NCBI RefSeq assembly: GCF_901933205.1
Contig: NC_044571.1
Location: 73,967,689-74,031,688, forward strand
DNA length: 64,000 bases
Source: Camarhynchus parvulus
Taxonomy: Eukaryota > Chordata > Aves > Passeriformes > Thraupidae
Direction: 5' to 3'
In this document: positions 23,101 through 34,289 of the stretch, piece after piece
Layout of the letters: each line of letters starts with the position of its first letter
Numbering within the stretch: the stretch's first letter is position 1
Made by a program: the position numbers and the translations under genes
Notes under the pieces: generated by a model
What the model saw: the letters and a program-made list of their open reading frames with translations, nothing else
Databases searched by the model: none
What the model was told of the DNA's origin: nothing

Positions 23101-26100
23101 ACCTGAATTTCAAGAAGCTCATGGGCTTTGCTCTTCTATACCTGACTATGGGTGAAAAAGGGACAAAATGACTGAAGCACTGATGAAGTTCCTCAAAGCA
23201 GGTGTTACTCAAGTGAAGTGTGCAGATACCATTTGTAGTGTTCAAAGCCCTCCAAAGACTGAGTGCACTCCTACTTGGACAAATAGGTAAAGGTGAGGGA
23301 AACAGAGGCTGACCTCTAGGGCATTTGTATGGGAGGTTAACAGGGTTCGTGTCTTCATGGTTAGGCCTATTTTTGTGAAAGATTTTCCTGAGAAATGTCC
23401 ATAAATTTTCAAGAAAGGGAAGAAATCCATATTCCAGCTGCATAAAATTACTGAAAAACTGCACATTCTGAGGGAAACCTAGATATGAGTTATTTTTTGG
23501 CATGCAGCCTAGGAACTGTGAACTGCTGCAGTCACTGCAGGTGGTGGTACAGTTGGAAAGTCATGTTCTGGGATCAAGGAGGGTTTTCAGAGGGATTTAA
23601 AGACATGTGGGTAGCTGGCATAAAGCATTACTGGCAGCAAAGAAGGCTTTTACCTGTAGTACAAATCCAGTGCATCCACTAAAGTGATAGTGGGGATTTC
23701 CCCTGGTTGCCCAAGGGTCTTGTCCTTAGGAACTGGGATGACAAAAACATGCTTTGTGCTCCTGCTCCCTGGAAGCAACGGGAGAAAAGGAGACCAAGCC
23801 CCTGGGTGTGCTGGTGTCGGTGAGCTCTGGCCTGGTGGCAGCACAGCCACTGCTCCTTGGCAGAGCTGAGCAGGTCTGCAGTGACCTGTCCTGGCTGTCA
23901 CTGACACTGGGCTCTGGAAGGCTGGGCAGCTTCAGAGCAGCGGTTTCCATCAGCAGCTTCCCTCTGCTCCCTCCACTGCCTGGCAGCCCTAATGGGGAGC
24001 CCTGTGGGGGGCTTCCGGCAGTCCTGAAGAGAGGGGTGGAACCTGGGGTAACCCCAAATGAACAGAGGATTAAGTACTTGGTGAACAAAACCTTCTGCCA
24101 AGGAATGTTTCTGTGCTTGCGAAACCTGGAGTGTTGCGCACAGGCAGCTCTTACAGGCAGGGCAAGAACAGTTTTCCTGCAAGCAGTCTATAGCTGCATT
24201 TTCCTCCCCTGGAGGAAATAAGAAGTCACAAAGTTTTATCTGAGCACAAAGAAAAGGGACCATAGCATAGAAAACAGCAGCGAGAGGGAGATTTTTCATC
24301 AAGGCACTCACTTTTTTTCCCTGAAATAAGAAAGCAAGCAGGAACCCCAGAGAGAAGCTGAAGGGCCAGGTGTGTTTGCTCAGGCAGTGACACACCAGCA
24401 GCCAGGGACACCCAGACCTGCTGTTTGAGTGCAGCCCACTGGAGTAGTGAAGAGAACCACTGAGAAAGGGATTTGACCTGCTGGTGATGCCATAAAAGGA
24501 GTAAAAAGAAGCTGTCTGCTTTCTCCTCTCCCTCTGCTATTTCTGAGGTCCTTCCTCAAGGGGGCAGGGACCACCCTGCAAGCGCTCTGGTGTTCCCTCA
24601 GCCCCTGTGCTCAACGTGAGGGTCTCTCCCCTGTCCAGTATGTTACGAGGGATGAACACTGGGAGAAGAGACGGACACAGCAGTGTCAGGGTTTCAAGGA
24701 CATGCCAAAACCAGCATGACTGCCAAGTGCATTTAGGCAGACTCTTTGGAGCAGTGAGATAACAAAGCAGAGCCCAGCATGGCCATGATGAGTCTTCCAA
24801 AAGAAGGAGCTCTTGTGGCTGTCTGAAAAGCTGCCTGTGGCAGCAAAGAGAAAGAAAGAGTTGGGTGGGCTTCCTGTAGAAGACCTGCTTGTGGGCAAGG
24901 CCCTGTACACATCAGCTGCAGTGGCAGGCTTTGGTGGGGACTAAACAATATTAAACTTGCTAAAGGATTTAACCCTTTCTTATTACATGCATATAAATTT
25001 ACAAACATGTATAAGGATGAGGTGTCATTACATGCACCCATGCTCTCTGTGAGAAGTTGTCAGGACGGGTGATTTTCATGGATACTGCCACAGGAATTCC
25101 AATTCTATTCAGAGACTGCCAGCTCCCATGAGTGTGGGGCTTACCTCTGCTCTGAGGTGACTCTGCAGAGGAAGGGATCAGGAATTTTGTGCCCATTGGC
25201 TCAGCTAGGAGGAGAGTGATACAAACCAGCTGGATTCAGTGCAAGTTACAGTGGGTAGGGATGAGGGAAAGTGGCTTCTGAAAAAAATGAATTGTAGATA
25301 TAAATCATTTGAGTCTTTCAGAAGCAGTAGAGGACTTGGAGGAAACTGAAGGGGAGGAATGACAGCTGTCCTGACCAGGTTCCTTTCCAATGATTTTCAG
25401 TGGGTTGTAGCTTTGCCACATTGGAAAGGCTTGTGGTGAAACTTCTTGTGCTGTGTACTTGTCTGTTCAACTTTGGGTTCAGGCCTTTCTTAGAAGGAGA
25501 CTTTTCAATGTTGTAAAATGTCAAAATTCCAGGAACAGGTGTTTTTGGAACAATGTGAAGTCCGGCAGTGTATCCATCATATGAATTCCCTCTCCACATT
25601 ACTTTGTCATCTCTAATTGGCATGAACATTGAATGCAACAAAAACATTTTTCACCTCTGCAGATGTGCCTTGGCAGCAATTGCATTAATTGGATTGTTAT
25701 TCCATCCCTGGAGGTAAACTCCAGCCCTGAGCAGAGGAGGAGTATTGCTGCAGATATGGTTGCACAACTTCACCTGCCTTGGTGCTGGACAGAAAGGAGA
25801 CACACAGCCTCCCCTGTTCCTGAAATCTGCCTGAGCTGTACACAGGCAGTATAGCTTCAGCAATTCCCAAATAAAATACAGAGGGGCCAGAAAGCAGACA
25901 TGGGGAGAGTGGAAAAAAATAGGCATACATGGAACAGGAGGTAGGAGCTGGGGTGAAGGAAAACCATTGCCTTTTCTAGGATGCAGGATTCCCTCATGTT
26001 CAACATCTCTTCCATAGCAATTTTTTTCCCCTCCCCAACACTTGGCTGCAAGCCAGCACCCCAGGTGAGGAGATAGGCGAGCTGCAGTAAGCCATTGAAA

Positions 26101-28230
26101 AGAAGCTTCCCATTACTCAGCAAGCAATTTGGTCCCAGCCAATACTGCCTTCTCCAGGTGGGCTTCCATGAATTCACAAGGCTGGGGAAAGAGCTGGGAG
26201 AGGGCCCTGTGTCCCACAGTGCACTGCAAGCATGTGAATGATACCCTCTCCTGGACTGACAGTGTCTCTCTTGCCTCCTACCCATGGCTGTTCTGCCCTC
26301 TCCTTGCTTTGTCTGTGTTCAGCACCTTGGTGCCAGGACAGAGAGCTCTGCCTCCTCTGTCTGCCCTTCCAACATCCTTTCTGCCTCCTCAGGACTTCCC
26401 TGCTCTCTGCAACCCTCAACATCACCCATGACAGCATGAGCTAGTGGGATGTGGCACACATGCCCCATTTAGTCCCACAATTTTAATAATGCAAAGGGGA
26501 CTGGATCTCAGAACCGGGATCAGGTGCAGGGAGTCAGGGTCTAGATATGGTCTAGTCTGGGATGACAGGTCACCAATACAGGGCTTGGGCACCTAAACCT
26601 GTGTCCTGATGGTGAATGCTGCCTTGGGCATCTCTGTCATGATCTTGGTGGTTCAGGGTTGATTATTTCACTTATAAATGAATTCCTCATCACTGGTTGT
26701 TGTCTGAATTGTTTGCAATGAGGCACTGTGGTCTCAAGTTTAGACCAGCATTTTCTACAAGCAGTTGTATCTTTGCCTTGAACTATTATATCCAATGTAA
26801 TACTCAAAATTTTGAAATCTAGTCAAAGAAATCTAGCACTGTGAGTAAATGGATGCTTCTGTCTTTAGTCTGTGCACCTTGGTGCCTGGACTATTGCATG
26901 CAGAAATGTCACTCCCTTGCTTCCCAAGGGAAAGTAATGTTGGTGGAGTCCTTGGATACCTCAGTGAAGGACACTATGGAAACTCACCAAGCAAGCAGGA
27001 CCTTTCTAGATCAAGGTTTTAACAGAGTGTAAATAATAAATGGATCATGCCCCAGACAGCTACCATTGTTTGTAGGTGGTGACCAATTCTTGCTCTTGAC
27101 AGCCGTGATGGAAGCTGGGTGAGGGACGTAGGTCTGGATTAGTGTGTTTGTAGGAGCTGAAGTCAAGCATGCAGCAGGTTCAAAACCACAGCAGAAATAC
27201 CTGTTCATTACTCAGTGGGAATACTCTTCATGTTTCCACTCCAAACTACTCCCAGGTATGGGATATCTTGGGTTAACCTGTGCCTAACCACTGTTTCCCC
27301 CATATTCATCTGTTCCTGACAGAGACCCCAGAGCAACCCCTCAGGCAAAGCTGCTGAAGCTGTGGCAGCACCAGGGCTGCCTCCCAAGTCATCACTTCAC
27401 TGGTCAGTGGTGAGGGCATTGGGAGCTTGATTTGAAAGCTGATAGCTGAAGATCTGAGCTTTTAAGGCACTGCAAGATCAAGTGAAGAAAACTTATTAAC
27501 ACTTTGTGAACTTTAGGAATATAAATGAAATCCAGAACATTAATGCAGTGCTTAAAGGCTTTGCAGCAAGAATTCCAGAGGCGGGTAGATAACTATAGAC
27601 AATAGGGTCTGTTCCACAGTAAATTCCCTGGATAAGCATGACTGTTTGTGAAGAGTTCTTGTGGGAGACAAAAGATTCTTGCTTGAGTCTTCCCCCAAAG
27701 TGCAAACATTCAGATTGCAGTGGCCAGCAGTAATTGCACATGGTAGTTCCCAATGACCCTTATTTATTTCTACCTTGCTCTGGACTGGAAGATGATTGTA
27801 ATTCCATGTGTGGATTTCCTGGAAGAATATGGATTCTCCTCCATGGATAATGGCATCAAGACTTTTTTGTCAAAACAGGAGGCATAGTCTACACCATCAT
27901 GTTGCCTTGCTCTGGGCATAGATCAGGGTGTAATCTGCTGTTTATCAGCATGCAGCTCAGAGTGATGGCTGAAGTATTTTCAAACAACATCTGAATTGCC
28001 TTAGGAGATAAAAAATGTTGATATAGGAAAAATATATTTACATATACTAAACATTTTCATACATTTTGATGTCAAAGAAAGACATGCCCTCTTTCTTTTC
28101 ATCCTCTCCTTCACCTGTGTTCAGGATATGTTAATAAATTCCTTTATTTAAAAAATAAAGGGAGCTTTGAATGATCTGGTACTTATCAAAATAATCTACA
28201 AATATTCAACTTTATTTTCAGAGCTTTTTG
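20150..28230. other. Gene-free stretch
   Basis: No gene could be supported over about 8 kb. GC content is locally higher near 20-21 kb and 23.6-24.6 kb, which lengthens chance open frames (up to 165 codons). The longest, minus strand 23503-22910 (197 codons), is discussed as a finding but has no recognisable domain and includes a lysine/asparagine tail encoded by a T-rich tract. Confidence 0.5.
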
Positions 28231-28233
28231 CAA

Positions 28234-28311
28234 TTTCTTTTTCTTTTTCTTTTTCTTTTTCTTTTTCTTTTTCTTTTTCTTTTTCTTTTTCTTTTTCTTT
28301 TTCTTTTTCTT
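28234..28311 (+). repeat. (TTTTTC)n hexanucleotide microsatellite
   Basis: About twelve to thirteen nearly perfect TTTTTC units followed by a TCTCTC run. The complementary strand is pure purine (GAAAAA)n. Overlapping open frames coding serine-phenylalanine or lysine-glutamate repeats are artefacts of this tract. Confidence 0.95.
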
Positions 28312-28319
28312 CTCTCTCT

Positions 28320-31300
28320 TTTCCCCAGTCTTTTTCTCCCTCCCTCCCCCAACCCTCAGTAGAGCTTAATCTTTTTTTTTGTCTTGGCAATCTTGAGCCT
28401 CACTTTCAAGGGGGTGGAACAGCCCTGTGGCCATGGTTAAGGATAGGTTTCCTGAGAACTTTTCCCAATGAATTTTCAGAATAAGTTGCTAAAGTTTTCA
28501 TAGGTGAAGTGATCTTTAGTTGAAGACTTGCAGTGGGTGTCAATTGGCATTTGGTCTCTGGCTGTCAGTAAATTTGCACTGCAGGAGGGTTTGCCTCTCC
28601 ATTTCTTTGTGGGGTTTTTTGTTATTTAGCAATTTGAATTAATAGTAAAAAATATTGAAAGCCTGTAAAAACACATATCAAGCCATGTCCCACAGGAGGC
28701 AATTCCAGGTCTAAAATTGCTCGATATTTTTATTTATTTTATTGCACAGTAGAATAGAAAGTTTGCTTATTAAATTTATAGACTGTAATTGCTCTTTTAA
28801 AAACAATAATGTATCCTCAGCTTAGTAGATAACTGTCTACATTTTCAAGGTAAAGTTTTATACGAAAGCTGGGGGTTGTGGACAAGTGGGAAACCACCTG
28901 AAAATAACTTCACAAGAAGGGGAGAGCCACCTCTACATGAAGGTCATCTTTACATCCCATCATTTCACTAATGTGAAATTATCTCCCCTTATATCTGAGA
29001 AATGGCTATACTTATGTTATTTGCTTTAAAGCTTCTCTCTCTGCTCATGCATCTAGAAAATACCAGGTCTTGTCTCATTTCTGAGATCTCTCACTTATAT
29101 TTTTTCCTGCCATTCGATTTCCTATTAATCTGAGTCAATTTAGCAAATGAGAAAATGAGGACCAGATAGCACATAATTTGATTACTCATTTTCCCTTAAA
29201 CATTTACCCATATTACTGAAAACTAATTCTCATCCAGCACTACCATTTTTAGCCTGCAAAAGCCTAAACAGATTCTGAGGTTATAAGACTAGTTCAGATG
29301 GGATCATGCTTCACTGTAGTCAGTGGTGATGAACAGATGATTTCAGGGAGAGGTTCATGTGAAGATATCTGCTCCTCTCTATTGTCATCATGTTGTCTCA
29401 GCAGCTATGAACAATTGCCCACTGCAATTATTTCAGATGGAGACATCTGCAATCTTTCTGTGTTCCTTCAGAATCTTACCCCTTCTTTCTAAATGATGCA
29501 ACCCTTTGCTAATTCATATTTCCATGGAAGAGAATAGATTCTTTATTGCCCTTTTATGGTTTTTTGGCACTAGGTGTGATTCCTGGGTTTGCTGATGTAC
29601 CATTTCCATGAGATACAGTGTGTCTATTGCAGGATGCAGTTAGCTGTGGAGTGTCTTATCTACATTCCAAGCTGCGGGTGAGGAAGGTTTGGCAGAGCCA
29701 GGCTGTGTGATTTACAATTGGATTTCTACCCAATTGCAATGGTCAGTTTTGGCATTAGAGATGATGAGGAATGTGGCTCCTGAGAGCTGATGGGTGGCAA
29801 CCAGTGCCTTGGTAACAGTGTGGGAGGAGTGTAAAATGGCCCAGAGCACCCAGAAGCACACAGTCATTTAGTAAAAACCATCACCCCCTCTATTTATTGA
29901 CTTCTCTTTTAGGGAATGCTATTTACTTCCCCTCCTATTTGGAGTTCCTGGGCACCTGCTGCCTTCAACCCTTCCTACAACTCACTCGAAAGAGTCCAAC
30001 ATCTCAAATGATCTCCATCCTTTGGGCAGCAGCAGGTTTACATGAATATGAGAAACTGAGAATATGAGAAAGACAACACAACACTGCCAAACTAAGTTTG
30101 TATTGCTAAGTGTGTGTTTTTTTCAGGTGTAAAAATCAGAAATTAATGAATTTTCAAGAGCAGCTAATACATAATCTTTTCAATAACATCATAAAATAAG
30201 CAAATTTTGTATGGTACATGTTTCTGTATGTTATAGACAATTTTTCCATGTTCCATATAGATTTTAAATTGTCATGACATCACAATAATAATTTTATGAA
30301 ATCAATATACTGATTAGCATTATGTTAATCTATTTATGAAAAAATTAGAAGTTTTTATAAAAGCTGAAAAGTAGTGGCAAAATTTTTATGCTCCTCTGCC
30401 TGCAAAAATAATTGTATTAAGCTGGATGAATAATGAAAGGATGAAATACCCTGTATCATCATCATTTTGCTGTAGTCATGTTTCATTAATCAAATTAATC
30501 AGATTTCCAATTTTCTTTAAAACTGTTCTGACATTTTCAAGGATATTAAAATACAGGAGAGGGATCAAGAAAGCAGGGTGAGTGTGTCAGTAAGAGATCT
30601 GGATCTCACCATTGTAGACTTTTTTGATTTTGGTAGTCTGTGTAAGGTGATCTTTGGAAACTGATTGAGGCATCCAAGCAAAATTGGCACTGTTAAGTGG
30701 TAGCAAAATCAGTGTCTGCTCTGCACATCTTAAGTGCTATCTAAGCCATCTACTGTGAAATCAAGTCCAAGGCATCTCACATTTGGCAGCCCAGGTCACC
30801 AGCTGTTTGGTTATAAATGGGAAAATGATCCTTCCCAGCTTCTGGATAATAGTTCTCTAATAGTTCTCCTCTTGGGCTTGGGTTTTCTCCTGGACCAGTG
30901 AATTCTGCACGGGAGTCATTTCTCATGGCCAAATCCCTGAAGGTGGCCTCACGTCCTGCCTCGTCCTGCTCCCCTGCACACTCTGGGCTCCCTGTGCCCC
31001 AGGATCCTCCTCTGGCAATGGGAAAAGGCAGGAATCTTATGATTTCAGCAGAGTCTGAGGGCGGAAGATGGGTCCTGCCAGGCTGTGGACTTGCATCACT
31101 GCTGCTAGAGGTGAAGTGATCAAGGGTGATGTTTTAGGGCCAGCAAAGGAGAAATGAGAGGGAATTCTGCTCCTTTTGTAGCCTTAACTAGGTCCCAGCC
31201 ATTTCCTTTGACTCCTTCTGCTCCTTTCCATCCATTTGCTGCCAAGGGCAGTTCTGAGTGTCCTCAGCTACCACTGTGTGACCCTGCCTGAACAAACACA

Positions 31301-32480
31301 CCTGGTTTTGCCAGATGTGATTGCACAGTCCTTGTGGGAAAAATCTCCTCTGGACTTTGACATCCCTTTGGAGAAGTAAAACAAAAGTTCTGGTTTAAAA
31401 AGGAAAACAGGTTGTGCTTTCATCATGTGCTGTGCTCTTTCAGTGCCTTTCACTAAATGGATCATCCAACTTCCCATCATCTTAATTTTCATATATTGCC
31501 ACCTGTACAGACCACTGACAAGTGTAAGGGGAATGCAGAGTCAAGAAGGGAAAAGCAGCAGCATCCTTCAGTGGGACAGGAACAGATGGAGCAGAACAGG
31601 GATTGGAAGAGAAACTTAGAAGAGGGTAATTCTTTGTCTTCTGTTAGTTCAAGGTTTGACACCTCATCTTGCTTTAACATCCTGAGGATCAAGATACTTC
31701 TCTAAAATGTGTTCTCCTTTGCCTATTGAACTGAATGAAAACTTCTGCCAGATGCTGCAAGACCAACCAAGGGCCCTCTGAAGCACTGGTTAACTCTATG
31801 TTAAGGGAACCTCAGCTCCAGAGTTTTAAATTCACCTCTCTCTGCATCGTGACATCCTCAAAGATGGTGCCTTCAGGCTCAGTATCACCTTTTCACCTTT
31901 CTACTTTTCCCCAGTGGGGCTTAGCCCTGAGAATCACTTGGGCATCCCAGCATATCTGACTTTGGTGAAGCTTGCTGCAAAAGCAAAGCATGCAGTTCTC
32001 TATTAAGATTAAAGAAAGCTGTTGAAAAGAAGGATATTAAAATCATAAATTACCTAATTTTTGAGATTCCCAGGAATCCTATTCAGCAGAAGGTATTGGG
32101 AGACACAGGCCTTGAGTTTATTTACTCTTTGTTCCAGACCACGTCCCTTGTATTTCTTCATCTAGTCTGACCTTCCTTGCCAAATAGCAAGAGGTAAAAT
32201 GGTTATGGCAGTTACTCCCAGAAGGCAAACATTCCCATGGCCAAATATCTGTGTAGCCAGAAGCAGAAATCAATATTAAGCTTCTACAGAAGGAGCACAC
32301 AGATGTTTCCATAGCCTTCCAGTGGTGGTGGATGCATCTATGGCCAGAGTATGTGCTGCATGTCAGCTGCTGAACTCCCAGAGGATCTCCTCATGGGCAC
32401 TGTGAGCAGGTCAGCAAGTGCTGTGTCACTGCTGGGTGGAAACTATTGTTCCAGCTGTGTTTGGCAATGGACGGATAAGG
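28320..32480. other. AT-rich gene-free stretch upstream of VMO1
   Basis: No coding region or recognised mobile element. The part at 30.1-30.55 kb is particularly AT-rich. This is the upstream side of the plus-strand VMO1 gene, so distal control elements are possible but unproven. Confidence 0.5.
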
Positions 32481-32503
32481 AAAGGCAAGCAGCCTTGGGA
32501 GAG

Positions 32504-32510
32504 TATAAAT
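32504..32510 (+). promoter_or_regulatory. VMO1: TATA box of VMO1
   Basis: A canonical TATAAAT begins 56 bases upstream of the ATG at 32560, implying transcription start near 32535 and a very short 5' UTR. A GATA-type sequence (ggataagg) lies about 30 bases further upstream. The ATAAATTCC core is shared with the other VMO1 gene in this window. Confidence 0.8.
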
Positions 32511-32559
32511 TCCGCAGTCCATACACCAGCTCTCCTCCAGCAGAAGCAGAGCACGAGAG

Positions 32560-34283
32560 ATGAAGTTCCTCATGCCAGCTACCCTCATCCTGCTCCTCCT
32601 GTGCCCCCAGGCACAGGGGTGCGTGGTTACACCTCTGTCCTCTCTGTGCCCAACGGGGGCCACTGGGGCAAGTGGGGCAGCCAGCAGTTCTGCCCTCATG
32701 GCTATGCCAATGGATTTGCACTGAAGGTAAAATTCTCTCCATTCCCTACTGCCCTGTCCCTAAGGATTTTCTGCAGATTTTTCCTCTTCTTGAGTATGGT
32801 ACTCTGTACATAAAGCTATGAGTCTTCTGGCATGTGTTGCTGCTGTAGCTACACCAGAATAGCCTGCATGTGGCTGATGTTGCTGGGAGAAGTCATGTGG
32901 GTGCAAAAATCTGGATTCTGGGAGAGAAGCATCCACCACCAATGTCTCTCCTGAGACTCTGAGACTCTGCCTTACCTGTTGGGTCAGAAATAGTTGGAAA
33001 ACACAAAGAACATGTTACAAGGGTTAGGTGGTTTCCCACTGACAGCTGTCTTTTCCAATGTGCTTCCCAAAGCATTTTCTCTTTGCCATTACAAAAAGGA
33101 GGTGGGACTGTTTATGACAGGCATGTAAAGGACTTTTCCTGGGTCCTTTGCCCCTTGCCTTTACCTCTGTCCCTGTGTGACTTCCATTGCAGGTGGAGCC
33201 TGACCAGTTTGGAAGTGATGACACGGCTCTGAATGGCATACGCCTGCATTGCCAGGATGACTCAATAACCATTGAGTCCTTGGTGGGGGAGTAAGTGACA
33301 CTGTGGTTTCTCTCCTGTTTGTCATGCACCAGCTCACAAAACACCCATAGCTGTGACCATTTGCAGGGGTCTCTTCTCTCTGACTCGCTGTATTCATAGT
33401 GCTGTAGTATAGTGAATTAAATCAGATGGTTAGGGGTTGTTTTTCATTATTTTTTGAGAGTTATTAAACAGGGTTTAATTACTTTAACCTAAGTTAAAAT
33501 AACTTCACTTTACTACTTTTTGTTTGCCCTTGGGTTTCCTGCAGAGCACTGTGAACACCTGAAGTATGGTTCCAGGGTCAGAGTCTTCCTTTGGAAGGGT
33601 TTCTAACCATGCATTTGGAAACTGCCAGGTCCAAGGCCTGGCCATGCTGCAGGGAACAGCGCTGCACCTTTGGCTGTTCTCCTGGCTGCCTGCTGTGTAC
33701 CTGTCACACCTGTCAGGGATGCATCATAAAACCTATGCTCAGGCTGCCTTTGGAGTTTCCACCAGAACCATAAATATCTCAGGTTTCCTGGTGTTTTTTT
33801 GATGGGATATCAATGAAGAGAAAACTACATCTTTGGAAGGCAAGGAAAACAAAAGGAGAAAGTAAGGGGCCCCAGACTGCAGCAGGATGCTGTGTCAGAG
33901 AAGTGTTAAGCTTCAGAGCAGCGTGACATGACAAGCAGAAGGAGCATTTCCCAGCAGCTCACAGAGCCCAGACATTTTTCCATTTGCTTTTTGTCAGGTG
34001 GGGTTCCTGGACCAGCTTCCAAGTTTGCCCTGGAGGCTACCTGATCTCCTTTTCACTGAGAACAGAGAAGTCCCAAAGAGCAGGTGATGACACAGCAGCC
34101 AACAACATCCAGTTCAGATGCTCAGATGAAGCTGTGCTGGTTGGTGATGGACTCTCGTGGGGCAGCTTTGGCCCGTGGACCAACAGCTGCAAGATATGTG
34201 GTCTCCAGACCAAGGTAGAGCCCCCACAGGGACTTCAGGATGACACAGCACTCAACGATGTGAAGTTCTTCTGCTGCAAATGA
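32560..34283 (+). CDS. VMO1: VMO1, canonical-type copy, 3 exons, with a one-base frame break in the signal peptide region
   Basis: Exons are 32560-32726, 33193-33290 and 33998-34283 (TGA), with GT-AG introns in the same positions and phases as the other VMO1 gene. The mature part closely matches chicken VMO-I as I remember it ([62 protein letters not shown]). It has eight cysteines and three DDTAxN repeats, typical of the secreted beta-prism protein of the outer vitelline membrane. ATG 32560 starts a good signal peptide ([14 protein letters not shown], then AQG) but is out of frame with the mature part. The exons sum to 551 nt, and one extra base would give 184 codons, the family's usual 183 aa plus stop. 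Read as given, the ATG frame ends at TGA 32722. The mature frame has no ATG downstream of the TATA box. The gap lies near a C5 run (32604-32608) and a G4 run (32616-32619). Either a sequence error or a recent inactivation would explain it. No N-X-S/T sequon is present. Confidence 0.88.
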
Positions 34284-34289
34284 GCACTT

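Noticed and set aside
28167..28484. 105-codon open frame with serine-phenylalanine repeats
   Set aside because: It is created by the TTTTTC tract; there is no domain outside it.
13600..32480. Search for a third, decayed VMO1 copy between the two genes
   Set aside because: No DDTALN-type or FCC-type coding block was found on either strand by eye.
32418..32730. Upstream GTG-started frame continuous with mature VMO1
   Set aside because: The GTG lies upstream of the TATA box and outside any likely transcript, no ATG exists in that frame, and the resulting N-terminus has no signal peptide.
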